DNA from: Prosapia bicincta
Taxonomy: Eukaryota; Arthropoda; Insecta; Hemiptera; Cercopidae
Length of the DNA: 64,000 nucleotides
Direction of reading: 5' to 3'
Assembly: GCA_036971475.1 (NCBI GenBank)
Contig: JBAIZL010000002.1
Span: forward strand, 226,919,643-226,983,642
Below are positions 49,701-60,889 of this stretch, piece after piece. Positions within the stretch are counted from its first letter, which is position 1. The number at the start of each line of letters is the position of its first letter. The notes under the pieces were generated by a model. The model was not told the DNA's origin and did not search any database. It saw only the letters and a program-made list of their open reading frames with translations. Made by a program: the position numbers and the translations under genes.

Positions 49701-51244
49701 TGCCATGTACCTGATCAACAGATTCAACGAGTTAGAACATTATATCGGTATATAGAGTCGTGATGCTTTTGTGATGAACCTGCGAGACAGATTGAACGAT
49801 ATCTCGCTAAAGACAGTAGGGCTATGTTAGTTCTAAATCTTCGGAGCTGGGACCTTAAACACGTTGTTGTGCCATGTACCTGATCAACAGATTCAACGAG
49901 TTAGAACATTATATCGGTATATAGAGTCGTGATGCTTTTGTGATGAACCTGCGAGACAGATTGAACGATATCTCGCTAAAGACAGTAGGGCTATGTTAGT
50001 TCTAAATCTTCGGAGCTGGGACCTTAAACACGTTGTTGTGCCATGTACCTGATCAACAGATTCAACGAGTTAGAACATTATGTCGGTATAGAGTCGGGAT
50101 ATTACACGATTGCTTTTGTGATGAACCTGCGAGACAGATTGAACGATATCTCGTTAAAGACAGTAGGGCTTTGTTAGTTCTAAATCTTCGGAGCCGGGAC
50201 CTTAAACACGTTGTTGTGCGATTTACCTGATCAACAGATTCAACGAGTTAGAACATTATGTCGGTATAGAGTCGGGATATTACACGATTGCTTTTGTGAT
50301 GAACCTGCGAGACAGATTGAACGATATCTCGCTAAAGACAGTAGGGCTATGTTAGTTCTAAATCTTCGGAGCTGGGACCTTAAACATGTTGTTGTGCCAT
50401 GTACCTGATCAACAGATTCAACGAGTTAGAACATTATATCGGTATAGAGTCGTGATTGCTTTTGTGATGAACCTGCGAGTCAGATTGAACGATATCTCGC
50501 TAAAGACAGTAGGGCTATGTTAGTTCTAAATCTTCGGAGCCGGGACCTTAAACACGTTGTTGTGCGATGTACCTGATCAACAGATTCAACGAGTTAGAAC
50601 ATTATGTCGGGATATTACATGATTGCTTTTGTGATGAACCTGCGAGACAGATTGAACTATATCTCGCTAAAGACAGTAGGGCTATGTTAGTTCTAAATCT
50701 TCGGAGCTGGGACCTTAAACACGTTGTTGTGCCATTTACCTGATCAACAGATTCAACGAGTTAGAACATTATATCGGTATAGAGTCGTGATTGCTTTTGT
50801 GATGAACCTGCGAGACAGATTGAACGATATCTCGCTAAAGACAGTAGGGCTTTGTTAGTTCTAAATCTTCGGAGCCGGGACATTAAACACGTTGTTGTGC
50901 GATGTACCTGATCAACAGATTCAACGAGATAGAACATTATGTCGGTATAGAGTCGTTATATTACACGATTGCTGTTGTGATGAACCTGCGAGACAGATTG
51001 AACGATATCTCGCTAAAGACAGTAGGGCTATGTTAGTTCTAAATCTTCGGAGCCGGGACCTTAAAAACGTTGTTGTGCGATGTACCTGATCAACAGATTC
51101 AACGAGTTAGAACATTATATCGGTATAGAGTCGTGATTGCTTTTGTGATGAACCTGCGAGACAGATTGAACGATATCTCGCTAAAGACAGTAGGGCTATG
51201 TTAGTTCTAAATCTTCGGAGCTGGGACCTTAAACACGTTGTTGT
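46771..51244. repeat. 168-178 bp satellite, 26 monomers, with 1039-bp higher-order repeat
   Basis: Monomers start at about 46770, 46940, 47109, 47277, 47445, 47623, 47792, 47960, 48138, 48316 and 48484, and continue to 51076. Two length classes exist: 168-170 and 178 bp. The long class carries GGGATATTACACGATTG where the short has CGTGATTG or CGTGATG. From 47445 the order 178-169-168-178-178-168 repeats as a six-monomer, 1039-bp higher-order unit: 47445-48483, 48484-49522, and a slightly altered third copy 49523-50562. Shared private variants, such as AAAGACAATAGGG at 48425 and 49464, confirm the register. Edge monomers are less regular. Ten near-identical 65-codon frames in the 178-bp class follow from the repeat and lack any known domain. 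Confidence 0.96.
47445..50562. repeat. Three tandem copies of the 1039-bp higher-order unit
   Basis: Equivalent long monomers recur at offsets of exactly 1039 bases (47439, 48478, 49517; also 47954, 48993 and 48132, 49171), with the third copy shifted by one base (50033, 50211). This homogenised multi-monomer register is the signature of unequal exchange at the level of whole blocks. Confidence 0.93.
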
Positions 51245-51480
51245 GCCATGTGCATGCGAAACAAATTAAACAAGATAAGAAGACAATATGTTGATTAAGT
51301 CTTCAGAGCCTGGAAATTGCCAAGTACCTTCAAAATAGATTGAACGAGATAGGGAGGTTGTATGCTGGTACTTAACGTACAGAGCTGGGACCTTATACCC
51401 TACATGTTGTTTCGCCAACACTTGGATGACTGTTCTAACGCGTAGGTAAACGAAGTTTTTGTTCTAAACATTTAGAGCCA
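51245..51480. repeat. Diverged right-edge satellite monomers
   Basis: Words equivalent to satellite positions persist with many changes: AGATTGAACGAGATAG (about 51342), CTTCAGAGCC (about 51301), CAGAGCTGGGACCTTATA (about 51390). The array decays here before the Gypsy relic. Confidence 0.7.
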
Positions 51481-52111
51481 TGACACTATGAGCACACCAA
51501 AATTAGAAAATAGGTAATTATGTAAACATATAGTGTAAGTCTTTGCAGGTGTGTTGAAGAAAGCGTTAGGTACGTGATGAAAACAAAACATTTACCAGCA
51601 CTTAATAGTGGGGGCAAACATCTGTTGCTTAGGTTTACCAGAAATTTCTTTAGTAAGCTTTCGAAGTGTTGGTGCTAACATAACCTGGTATAAATTGAAA
51701 ATCTCAAGTGTCCGTGCCAAGCCCTACTATTATTAATATAACTACCAATATAAATAAAGTTAATTTACCAGTGAACGATTGTATATTTTAAAATACGAAG
51801 TAACTACCTGAGTTCCTAAAGTGGTGACCCCGACGTGATCTTCAGTGCGTGAGTGTAATAGGGGAACAGAGTTATTTCCAGTGGTTAAACATGCTGAACG
51901 ACGATTTATAAGGCGATAGTAAAACTGTGCCACACATGTTTCGTGGAAGTCGATCCGGAATTGGGGTCTATAATAGTAGACATGGGGAACATAGTGTCGG
52001 AAAGAACAAAAATGGGCACCATAATCGATGTTGTGGGTGAAAGGTGCGTTCAAGAAGTTTAAGTTTGTATAATGATTATGAAAGACGACGAGTACATGCC
52101 GTACACAAAAG

Positions 52112-52366
52112 GGCACGCTTATCACTAAACTCGGTTTTTCCCAGGAGATAAAAATCAGGCAACGTCTGGGACGTGAGGATATCGGCGACTGAAAGCCCTC
52201 TCAGTACTTAAGCCACCTCCGGAATTTAGGCAGCACAAGATTTCCAGACAGTCTTTATCAATCAATGTTCCTCAGCCGAATCTCACAGACAGCACGGGTT
52301 ATTCTCGCGGCACAAAAAGATTTAACCCTAGACCAATTCGCGGGGATAGCTTACATTGTCGTAGAT
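52112..52366 (+). pseudogene. Gypsy gag fragment
   Basis: A plus-strand frame with one in-frame TGA (about 52190) shows the capsid pattern found in insect Gypsy elements. It has ALITKLGFSQEIKIRQRL, a KPSQYLSHLRNLG block, and near the end ILAAQKDLTLDQFAGIAYIV. Gag would form the virus-like particle. Sequence on either side has lost the frame. The match is from family pattern, not alignment. Confidence 0.65.
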
Positions 52367-52765
52367 AAGTAACAACCCTCTATCCGCCACAGTTAGCGGA
52401 AACGTCAAACGGGAACACAGGACTGTCAACGATAGAGGATTTAATAAATTTAATGTTTGCGTAGTTAAACTTATATTTCAAAGATGAAATAGCCACTTTT
52501 CGGCACGAAGTAGATCAAAAACTCCCAAACCACGAATCATGACGGCACTCGTCTATCTGAAGGACTGGCAAAACCGACCGACCCTCATTATTCATTCGAA
52601 AGGCCTAGGAGACACTAGCTTTCTTCTTCCGGCATTTGTTTTTACCATTGGGAGTTTGGCTCCGTCACAACGAAGTGTGATCGCATTCTTATCGGAAAAC
52701 GACATGGGTGGTCGTTAATGGAGGCCGAAAATGGATAAAAAAATATGAACGTACGAAACGATTGC

Positions 52766-53795
52766 GGTCATACTGAATTTAGGCCTGAACATGACTTTCC
52801 GTGGCAGTTCATTATAGCCGATGTCTCAAAACTAATCACAGTTAAGGTGATGCCAAATTTCTTACACCATTACGAATGGAATACTCGACGATTTAAGAAC
52901 CAGTAACTGATCGAGGTGACAATCGGTCTCACCTCTGGACGCGTGTTCTAGAGTAGCGACCAAATCGTAAATTTTATCACTGAGGAAACCCCTGAAAGTT
53001 CCCTGAGATCACCCTACCTGACAGCCGTGCACCAGTTGTAAACCACGACACTAAATATTACATTTACGTAGCCCCAGGATCCGTCTAAAGGCAGATAAGA
53101 GTGAATTTGAGACAATGGCGCGCCTAGGCATAGTGCGTCCGTCATCCATTAGTTTGGCAGCCCCTCTTCATCTTGTACCCAAGAAGAACGTTCAGGGGCG
53201 TCCGTGTGGCAGTTATGGTGATTTGAACCCGCGCACAATACCACATAGGTACCCGTACACTACATACACTATTTCGCTCAATCTCTCAATGGCACCACAA
53301 TGACTAACTTGGACCACGTACACGCGTACCTGCAAGTTACAGTCGCAGAAGAACATATATCTCTCACAGCAAACACCGTACCGTTCGGACTTGTCGAATT
53401 TCCGGTGTCTGAGTTTTGGTCTTAGGAACGCAGCACAAACCTTTCAGCGCGCAGTGATTCATTGACGTTATCACTAGAGATTTAGATTTTTATTTATTCT
53501 GTATCAATAACGGCCTAATAGCTTCGATGGACGAAGCAGAGCTCCGAGAAACCTTTAAAATCATGTTTAAGGGAATAATCATGAACCCTTCCAAGTGAAT
53601 CTTCGGAGTACAGGAAGTTTCTTTTCTGTGGTAAGCAGCAAGGGGGTTCAACCACTACTCGAGAGGGTCGTGGTCATTCAAAAATATGCAGAACCAAAAA
53701 CTGCCAAAGAACTAAGAAGGATTTTGGGGATGCTAAATTTCTACCACTTATGTTTCTTGAGAACATCTGAGTTGCAAGTAAAGTTGAATAATATG
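52766..53795 (+). pseudogene. Gypsy pol fragment (protease linker and reverse transcriptase)
   Basis: Recognisable pol blocks occur in several frames. A segment ending FIIADVS precedes the RT (about 52808). LGIVRPSS and APLHLVPKK with RPCG.Y.DLNPRTIPHRYP lie at about 53125-53265. FGLRNAAQTFQR is at 53414-53449. At about 53498-53524 the catalytic YIDD box reads CINNGLIAS, so both catalytic aspartates are asparagine. A thumb-region block with TAKELRRILGMLNFYH ends near 53755. Frameshifts separate the blocks and a TGA (about 53596) splits the NPSK..IFGVQE motif. The enzyme cannot be functional. Confidence 0.85.
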
Positions 53796-53919
53796 TTACG
53801 GGGGAACAACGGTTATTTTTGCTCTAAACCTTCAAAATCGGAAGCTTATACACGTTTTCATGCCACGTTCCAGCGAAACGGATTAAACGAAGAAAGAGGG
53901 TTGTAAGGGGCTTGGAAGG

Positions 53920-53920
<1 letters not shown>
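53796..53920. repeat. Diverged satellite monomer between Gypsy relic and 82-bp array
   Basis: TTTTGCTCTAAACCTTCAAA, TATACACGTTTTCATGCCAC and CGGATTAAACGAAGAAAGAG correspond in order to satellite motifs on both sides. This fits an ancestral array continuing across the insertion. Confidence 0.65.

Positions 53921-53985
<65 letters not shown>
53921..53985. repeat. (TA)n microsatellite
   Basis: A pure TA tract of about 65 bases sits between a diverged satellite monomer and the start of the 82-bp array. Confidence 0.98.
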
Positions 53986-53990
<5 letters not shown>

Positions 53991-56900
53991 CTTCAGAGCT
54001 CTGAACCTTTATAAACCGAACCTTATACACTTATCTGTGCCATGTAAGCTACCTGCAGATATAACGAAATAGAAAGATGATATACTGGATCAAAAACTTT
54101 AGAAGTTTACACTTATCTGTGCCATGTAAGCTACCTGCAGATTTAACGAAATAGAAAGATGATATACTGAATCAAAAACTTTAGAAGTTTACACTTATCT
54201 GTGCCATGTTAGCCACCTGCAGATTTAACGAAATAGAAAGATGATAAACTGGATCAAAAACTTTAGAAGTTTACACTTATCTGTGCCATGTAAGCTACCT
54301 GCAGATTTAACGAAATAGAAAGATGATATACTGAATCAAAAACTTTAGAAGTTTACACTTATCTGTGCCATGTTAGCCACCTGCAGATTTAACGAAATAG
54401 AAAGATGATATACTGGATCCAAAACTTTAGAAGTTTACACTTATCTGTGCCATGTAAGCTACCTGCAGATTTATCGAAATAGAAAGATGATATACTGGAT
54501 CAAAAACTTTAGAAGTTTACACTTATCTGTGCCATGTAAGCTACCTGCAGATTTAACGAAATAGAAAGATGATATACTGGATCAAAAACGTTAGAGGTTT
54601 ACACTTATCTGTGCCATGTAAGCTACTTGCAGATTTAACGAAATAGAAAGATGATATACTGGATCAAAAACTTCAGAGATTTACACTTATCTGTGCCATG
54701 TAAGATACCTGCAGATTTAATGAAATAGAAAGATGATATACTGGATCAAAAACTTCAGAGATTTACACTTATCTGTGCCATGTAAGATACCTGCAGATTT
54801 AATGAAATAGAAAGATGATATACTGGATCAAAAACTTTAGAGGTTTACACTTATCTGTGCCATGTAAGCTACTTGCAGATTTAATGAAATAGAAATATGA
54901 TATAGTGGATCAAAAACTTTAGAAGTTTACACTTATCTGTGCCATGTAAGATACCTGCAGATTTAACTAAATAGAAAGATGATATACTGGATCAAAAACT
55001 TCAGAGATTTACACTTATCTGTGTCATGTAAGCTACCTGCAGATTTAATGAAATAGAAAGATGATATAGTGGATCAAAAACTTTAGAGGTTTACACTTAT
55101 CTGTGCCATGTAAGCTACCTGCAGATTTAACGAAATAGAAAGATGATATACTGGATCAAAAACTTCAGAGATTTACACTTATCTGTGTCATGTAAGCTAC
55201 CTGCAGATTTAACGAAATAGAAAGATGATATACTGAATTAAAAACTTTAGAGGTTTACACTTATCTGTGCCATGTAATATGCCTGCAGATTCAACTAAAT
55301 AGAAAGATGATATACCGGATCAAAAACTTTAGAGGTTTACACTTATCTGTGCCATGTAAGCTACCTGCAGATTTAACGAAATAGAAAGATGATATACTGG
55401 ATCAAAAACTTTAGAAGTTTACACTTATCTGTGCCATGTAAGCTACTTGCAGATTTAACGAAATAGAAAGATGATATACTGGATCAAAAACTTTAGAGGT
55501 TTACACTTATCTGTGTCATGTAAGATACCTGCAGATTTATCGAAATAGAAAGATGATATACTGGATCAAAAACTTCAGAGATTTACACTTATCTGTGTCA
55601 TGTAAGCTACCTGCAGATTTAACGAAATAGAAAGATGATATACTGGATTAAAAACTTTAGAGGTTTACACTTATCTGTGCCATGTAATATACCTGCAGAT
55701 TTAACTAAATAGAAAGATGATATACCGGATCAAAAACTTTAGAGGTTTACACTTATCTGTGCCATGTAAGCTACCTGCAGATTTAACGAAATAGAAAGAT
55801 GATATACTGGATCAAAAACTTTAGAAGTTTACACTTATCTGTGCCATGTAAGCTACCTGCAGATTTAACGAAATAGAAAGATGATATACCGGATCAAAAA
55901 CTTTAGAGGTTTACACTTATCTGTGCCATGTAAGCTACCTGCAGATTTAACGAAATAGAAAGATGATATACTGGATCAAAAACTTTAGAAGTTTACACTT
56001 ATCTGTGCCATGTCAGTTACCTGCAGATTTAACGAAATAGAAAGATGATATACTGGATCAAAAACTTTAGAGGTTTACACTTATCTGTGCCATGTAAGTT
56101 ACCTGCAGATTTAACGAAATAGAAAGATGATAAACTGGATCAAAAACTTTAGAAGTTTACACTTATCTGTGCCATGTAAGCTACCTGCAGATTTAACGAA
56201 ATAGAAAGCTGATATACTGGATCAAAAACTTTAGAAGTTTACACTTATCTGTGCCATGTAAGCTACCTGCAGATTTAACGAAATAGAAAGATGATATACT
56301 GGATCAAAAACTTTAGAAGTTTACACTTATCTGTGCCATGTAAACTACCTGCAGATTTAACGAAATAGAAAGATGATATACTGGATCAAAAACTTTAGAG
56401 GTTTACACTTATCTGTGCCATGTAAGCTACCTGCAGATTTAACGAAATAGAAAGATGATATACTGGATCAAAAACTTTAGAAGTTTACACCTATCTGTGC
56501 CATGTAAGCTACCTGCAGATTTAACGAAATAGAAGGTGATATAGTGGATCAAAAACTTTAGAAGATTACACTTATCTGTGCCATGTAAGATACCTGCAGA
56601 TTTAACGAAATAGAAAGATGATATACTGGATCAAAAACTTTAGAAGTTTACACTTATCTGTGCCATGTAAGCTACCTGCAGATTTAACGAAATAGAAAGA
56701 TAATATACTGGATCAAAAACTTTAGAGGTTTACACTTATCTGTGCCATGTGAGCTACTTGCAGATTTAACGAAATAGAAAGATGATATACTGGATCAAAA
56801 ACTTTAGAGGTTTACACTTATCTGTGCCATGTAAGATACCTGCAGATTTAACGAAATAGAAAGATGATATACTGGATCAAAAACTTCAGAGATTTACACT

Positions 56901-58065
56901 TATCTGTGCCATGTAAGTTACCTGCAGATTTAACGAAATAGAAAGATGATATACTGGATCAAAAACTTTAGAGGTTTACACTTATCTGTGCCATGTAATA
57001 TACCTGCAGATTTAACGAAATAGAAAGATGATATACCGGATCAAAAACTTTAGAGGTTTACACTTATCTGTGCCATGTAAGCTACCTGCAGATTTAACGA
57101 AATAGAAAGATGATATACTGGATCAAAAACTTTAGAAGTTTACACTTATCTGTGCCATGTAAGCTACCTGCAGATTTAACGAAATAGAAAGATGATATAC
57201 TGGATCAAAAACTTTAGAGGTTTACACTTATCTGTGCCATGTAAGTTACCTGCAGATTTAACGAAATAGAAAGATGATATACTGGATCAAAAACTTTAGA
57301 AGTTTACACTTATGTGTGTCATGTAAGCTACCTGCAGATTTAACGAAATAGAAAGATGATATACTGGATCAAAAATTTTAGAGGTTTACACTTATCTGTG
57401 CCATGTAAGCTACCTGCAGATTTAACGAAATAGAAAGATGATATACTGGATCAAAAACTTTAGAAGTTTACACTTATCTGTGCCATGTAAGATACCTGCA
57501 GATTTAATGAAATAGAAAGATGATATACTGGATCAAAAACTTTAGAAGTATACACTTATCTGTGCCATGTAAGCTACCTGCAGATTTAACGAAATAGAAA
57601 GATGATATACTGGATCAAAAACTTTAGAAGTTTACACTTATCTGTGCCATGTAAGCTACCTGCAGATTTAACGAAATAGAAAGATGATATACTGGATCAA
57701 AAACTTTAGAAGTTTACACTTATCTGTGCCATGTAAGCTACCTGCAGATTTAACGAAATAGAAAGATAATATACTGGATCAAAAACTTTAGAGGTTTACA
57801 CTTATCTGTGCCATGTAAGCTACCTGCAGATTTAACGAAATAGAAAGATGATATACTGGATCAAAAACTTTAGAAGTTTACACTTATCTGTGCCATGTAA
57901 GATACCTGCAGATTTAACGAAATAGAAAGATGATATACTGTATCAAAAACTTTAGAGGTTTACACTTATCTGTGCCATGTAAGCTACCTGCAGATTTAAC
58001 GAAATAGAAAGATGATATACTGGATCAAAAACCTTAGAGGTTTACACTTTTTTGTGTCATGTATT
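53986..58065. repeat. 82-bp satellite array, about 50 monomers
   Basis: The unit runs through ACACTTATCTGTGCCATGTA, AGCTACCTGCAGATTTAACG, AAATAGAAAGATGATATACT and GGATCAAAAACTTTAGA, with phase 54105, 54187, 54269 and so on. Variants (GATACCTG, TAATATACCTG, AACTAAATAG, ATACCGGATC, CTTCAGAGATT) recur in blocks. The TAATAT variant appears at 55271 and again 410 bases (five units) later at 55681, and also at 56992, about 16 units further. This indicates duplication of multi-monomer blocks. No open frame of note. Confidence 0.97.
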
Positions 58066-60466
58066 TGAATAAATTGATTTTAAAAGTTTCATAGTATTTC
58101 ATAATACTAAGATACAAAATTTAATAATGGTAGACCTTCAAAAGACATAAATTTATATATATATTTCGAGTTTTAGAATTAGTGAATGCACCAGTATCTT
58201 TTGATTTCCAGCTTCGCCCATAACGTTTTATGTCCTTTATTTCATGAGCGCATATATTTGCCTGGTTATATTGATCTTACACACATCGAAATAAATACAA
58301 CGTTACGTTCAATCAGAAATTGAAAGTTGCAACAAAACGTTATTGAGAGGTAGGGCGCAATTGTTACTTATGTGGCTCTATCTTGTCTGAAGAAGTTTTG
58401 TCTACTTTAGTAGGCAAATAATGAGATCAGTGACGGAAAAATTATTTCAGGTGGTATGGGAAATGGTCATTCGCTACGTGCCAAAGGAAGATAGAAGTCT
58501 GGAAGCACTTGATGAATATTTTACCTTAGATAAGAAATCATGGATCAATGAGTTATTCATGGTAGCTTGTGATACCTCCCTTTATCCCGGTTGAGACAAT
58601 GTCTAATCCATGTAAGCGGTTCTGTCCGCTAGATGTGATGTTTTCTTAGTACCATGAAATTTCCTTAGCTGTACATAATTCTATATACATGTATACTATC
58701 CTTGTGCCATGTATACCTATAGTACTAGCGTTTTACGTTACCTATTTAGAATAGGTAGACGTCAAGTAAACGACCTCACACACGTGGTCTTTTAATCTCC
58801 TCAATAATCAATAATAGCCATACTGACTATGACTTTAAATCTACAATGAAACACTCATTACATTATTTTTATTTTAAAGTTAATAGGACCATAATCCACT
58901 TTTTTGTCAATTAATTTGTTAAAATAATAATTTATTAAAATTTTTCCTACTGATTTATCTTTAAGTAGATTAACTTATTGTGATAAATAAATACACCATA
59001 CAACCTGCAGATTTATTCTACTTCCATCTCAAAACCTGTGTTCCCATATTCTTTGGAAAAGCTTTCTATAGCTATCGATTACATAATTCATTGACGCATT
59101 TAACATCTAAAAGCATCATTAACCAATCTGGCCTGTATCTTTAATGACAATCGTGAGTGAGAAACCTAAAGTATCCTTTCTCTAGAATTCTGGCCATTAA
59201 GATAAGAAATATTTGATTCATTGTCCTTGTCGAACGTTTTCTTTAATTGGTTTCAATCTCAAAATGAGCCTTATGCAATAAACTGCCTAGGGTTGTCAAT
59301 TTGTAACAAACAATGCGGGAATTTGGAGCTATTATTTTAAATTTAGACTTTTGATTCTCTGCCCCATTCCAATAGACTGTCATGATAACTTATGATGAGT
59401 AACTCCTTTCCTTTTGCAAATGCCTTTCATGCTAACATTTATTGATGACAAATAAATAATTTTACTCAAGCCTATATTTTTCAACACTTTGACTGCTGCA
59501 TCTAGGAAATGCAACATTTGTCAGGGGTTGACATTACTTATTAAAAAAAAAAACAGATTTACCCACATTATTGAAAAATATAATGTTCAAAAACTGAATT
59601 ATGTATATAAGACTGTTACACAGTACTGCAAATTCGTTGAACATATTCTTGATACAATAATGACACAATAATTTTGGTCGGGCAAAAGCACGGGATATCC
59701 CTCGCGCCCCACTTATTGTGTTAAAAGACGTGACAAAAGTTCCAAAAAGAAGAAAAAGTAATTAATCATAAACTCAAAGAAGTATAAATATAAAATGTTT
59801 AAGAAAAAACATTTAGGCGAAAAAATAGCTAAGGCTCATCTCCTTGGATTTATGGAAAACACTGAACACAAAGTTATAGAACCAAGTACATTTTTTATGG
59901 AATTATTATAACAAAATTTTTAAAATATTACGTTTTATATTAAAAATTTTTAATTTTTATTTAACAGATTTTAAATTAAGGAATTCTTTTACACACCAAA
60001 TTAATTTTCACTATGAAAGATCAAAACATTTAGCCTTCTACTGGAGGCTCTTTTTCATCCGATGCTAGCGCTACCTCTTAGAATACCTGTGAACTGTTTG
60101 CTTTAATTCCCAAGGTTGCACAAGACAGAAATAGAGTATTCTAAACTAAAATTATGTTTATGTTATTTTTTTAGGATGTGTAACTTAATGTTCAATACTA
60201 TATTAAAACGAAATACAATACAACATTATATTTGACAAAAGTACAGTTTTGTTGTAAACGATTCACAAAAACAATCTGCAAAGATCTCAAGTTAATATTT
60301 GACAGTTGCATGTTTTCGTTTCTATTTATTATCGTTAAATTTTAAACAGAATAGTTTAAAGATAATTTTTAAACTATATAATAGTTTAAATAGTTTAGTA
60401 TAAATGGTATATATCCTGTTTTATTAAAACAAAATATACTCACAAGTAAAGGAACACGTTTAAAGT
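58066..60466. other. Flank right of satellite, no gene recognised
   Basis: Moderately AT-rich. A run from about 58410 to 58590 (GGTGGTATGGGAAATGGTC and following) looks slightly protein-like but gives no domain I recognise. A 60-codon plus-strand frame at 59489-59671 is likewise unassigned. No RNA gene or repeat found. Confidence 0.4.
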
Positions 60467-60487
60467 ACACACACACGCGCGCGAGCG

Positions 60488-60521
<34 letters not shown>

Positions 60522-60536
60522 AATATATATAAATAA

Positions 60537-60592
<56 letters not shown>
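60467..60592. repeat. CA/CG/CA tract followed by TA-rich tract
   Basis: (CA)n changes to a GCGCGCGAGCGCGCGCGCG core at about 60477-60496, returns to (CA)n to 60520, then to (TA)n to about 60592. The strictly alternating purine-pyrimidine CG core is the classical strong Z-DNA former. Confidence 0.95.
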
Positions 60593-60597
<5 letters not shown>

Positions 60598-60599
60598 AA

Positions 60600-60690
60600 G
60601 AACTAAATCAAAATACAAATACAAGAATTATAATTGAATTTACAATTCAAAGCTTTTCGTTGGCTAACAGTACCTACATCATCAGGAATA
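60600..60690 (-). repeat. Single arm related to the 31.8-kb foldback
   Basis: Bases here parallel 31840-31925: CAAATACAAGAATTA, then TTCAAAGCTTTTCGTTGG, TAC..AC.TC.TCAGGA. On the minus strand the motif reads CCTGATGATGTAGG .. CCAACGAAAAGC. Only one arm is present. Confidence 0.65.
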
Positions 60691-60750
60691 TTAAATAATT
60701 AAAATACATATTGCGATATATATAGGCCTATATATAAATAAATAAATAAT

Positions 60751-60883
<133 letters not shown>

Positions 60884-60889
60884 CGCATA

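Larger units (their letters stand above)
51486..53795 (+). mobile_element. Gypsy-class LTR retrotransposon relic, 3'-truncated
   Basis: In order, there is an LTR-like segment shared with 23224-23425 (51493-51694) and then a primer-binding-site-like sequence, TGGTGACCCCGACGTGATC (51822-51840). Decayed gag follows, then a protease/RT linker and reverse transcriptase. RNase H, integrase and 3' LTR are absent; at about 53800 the sequence becomes diverged satellite again. The relic therefore lies between two satellite arrays, most simply as an old insertion into satellite DNA. Target duplications were not identifiable. Confidence 0.8.

Noticed and set aside
51760..52125. 121-codon minus-strand frame
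   Set aside because: It runs antisense across the Gypsy primer-binding-site and gag region and shows no domain of its own.
46771..58065. CRISPR array
   Set aside because: Repeats are directly contiguous 82-178 bp monomers without unique spacers, in a eukaryotic context, and no cas genes are present.
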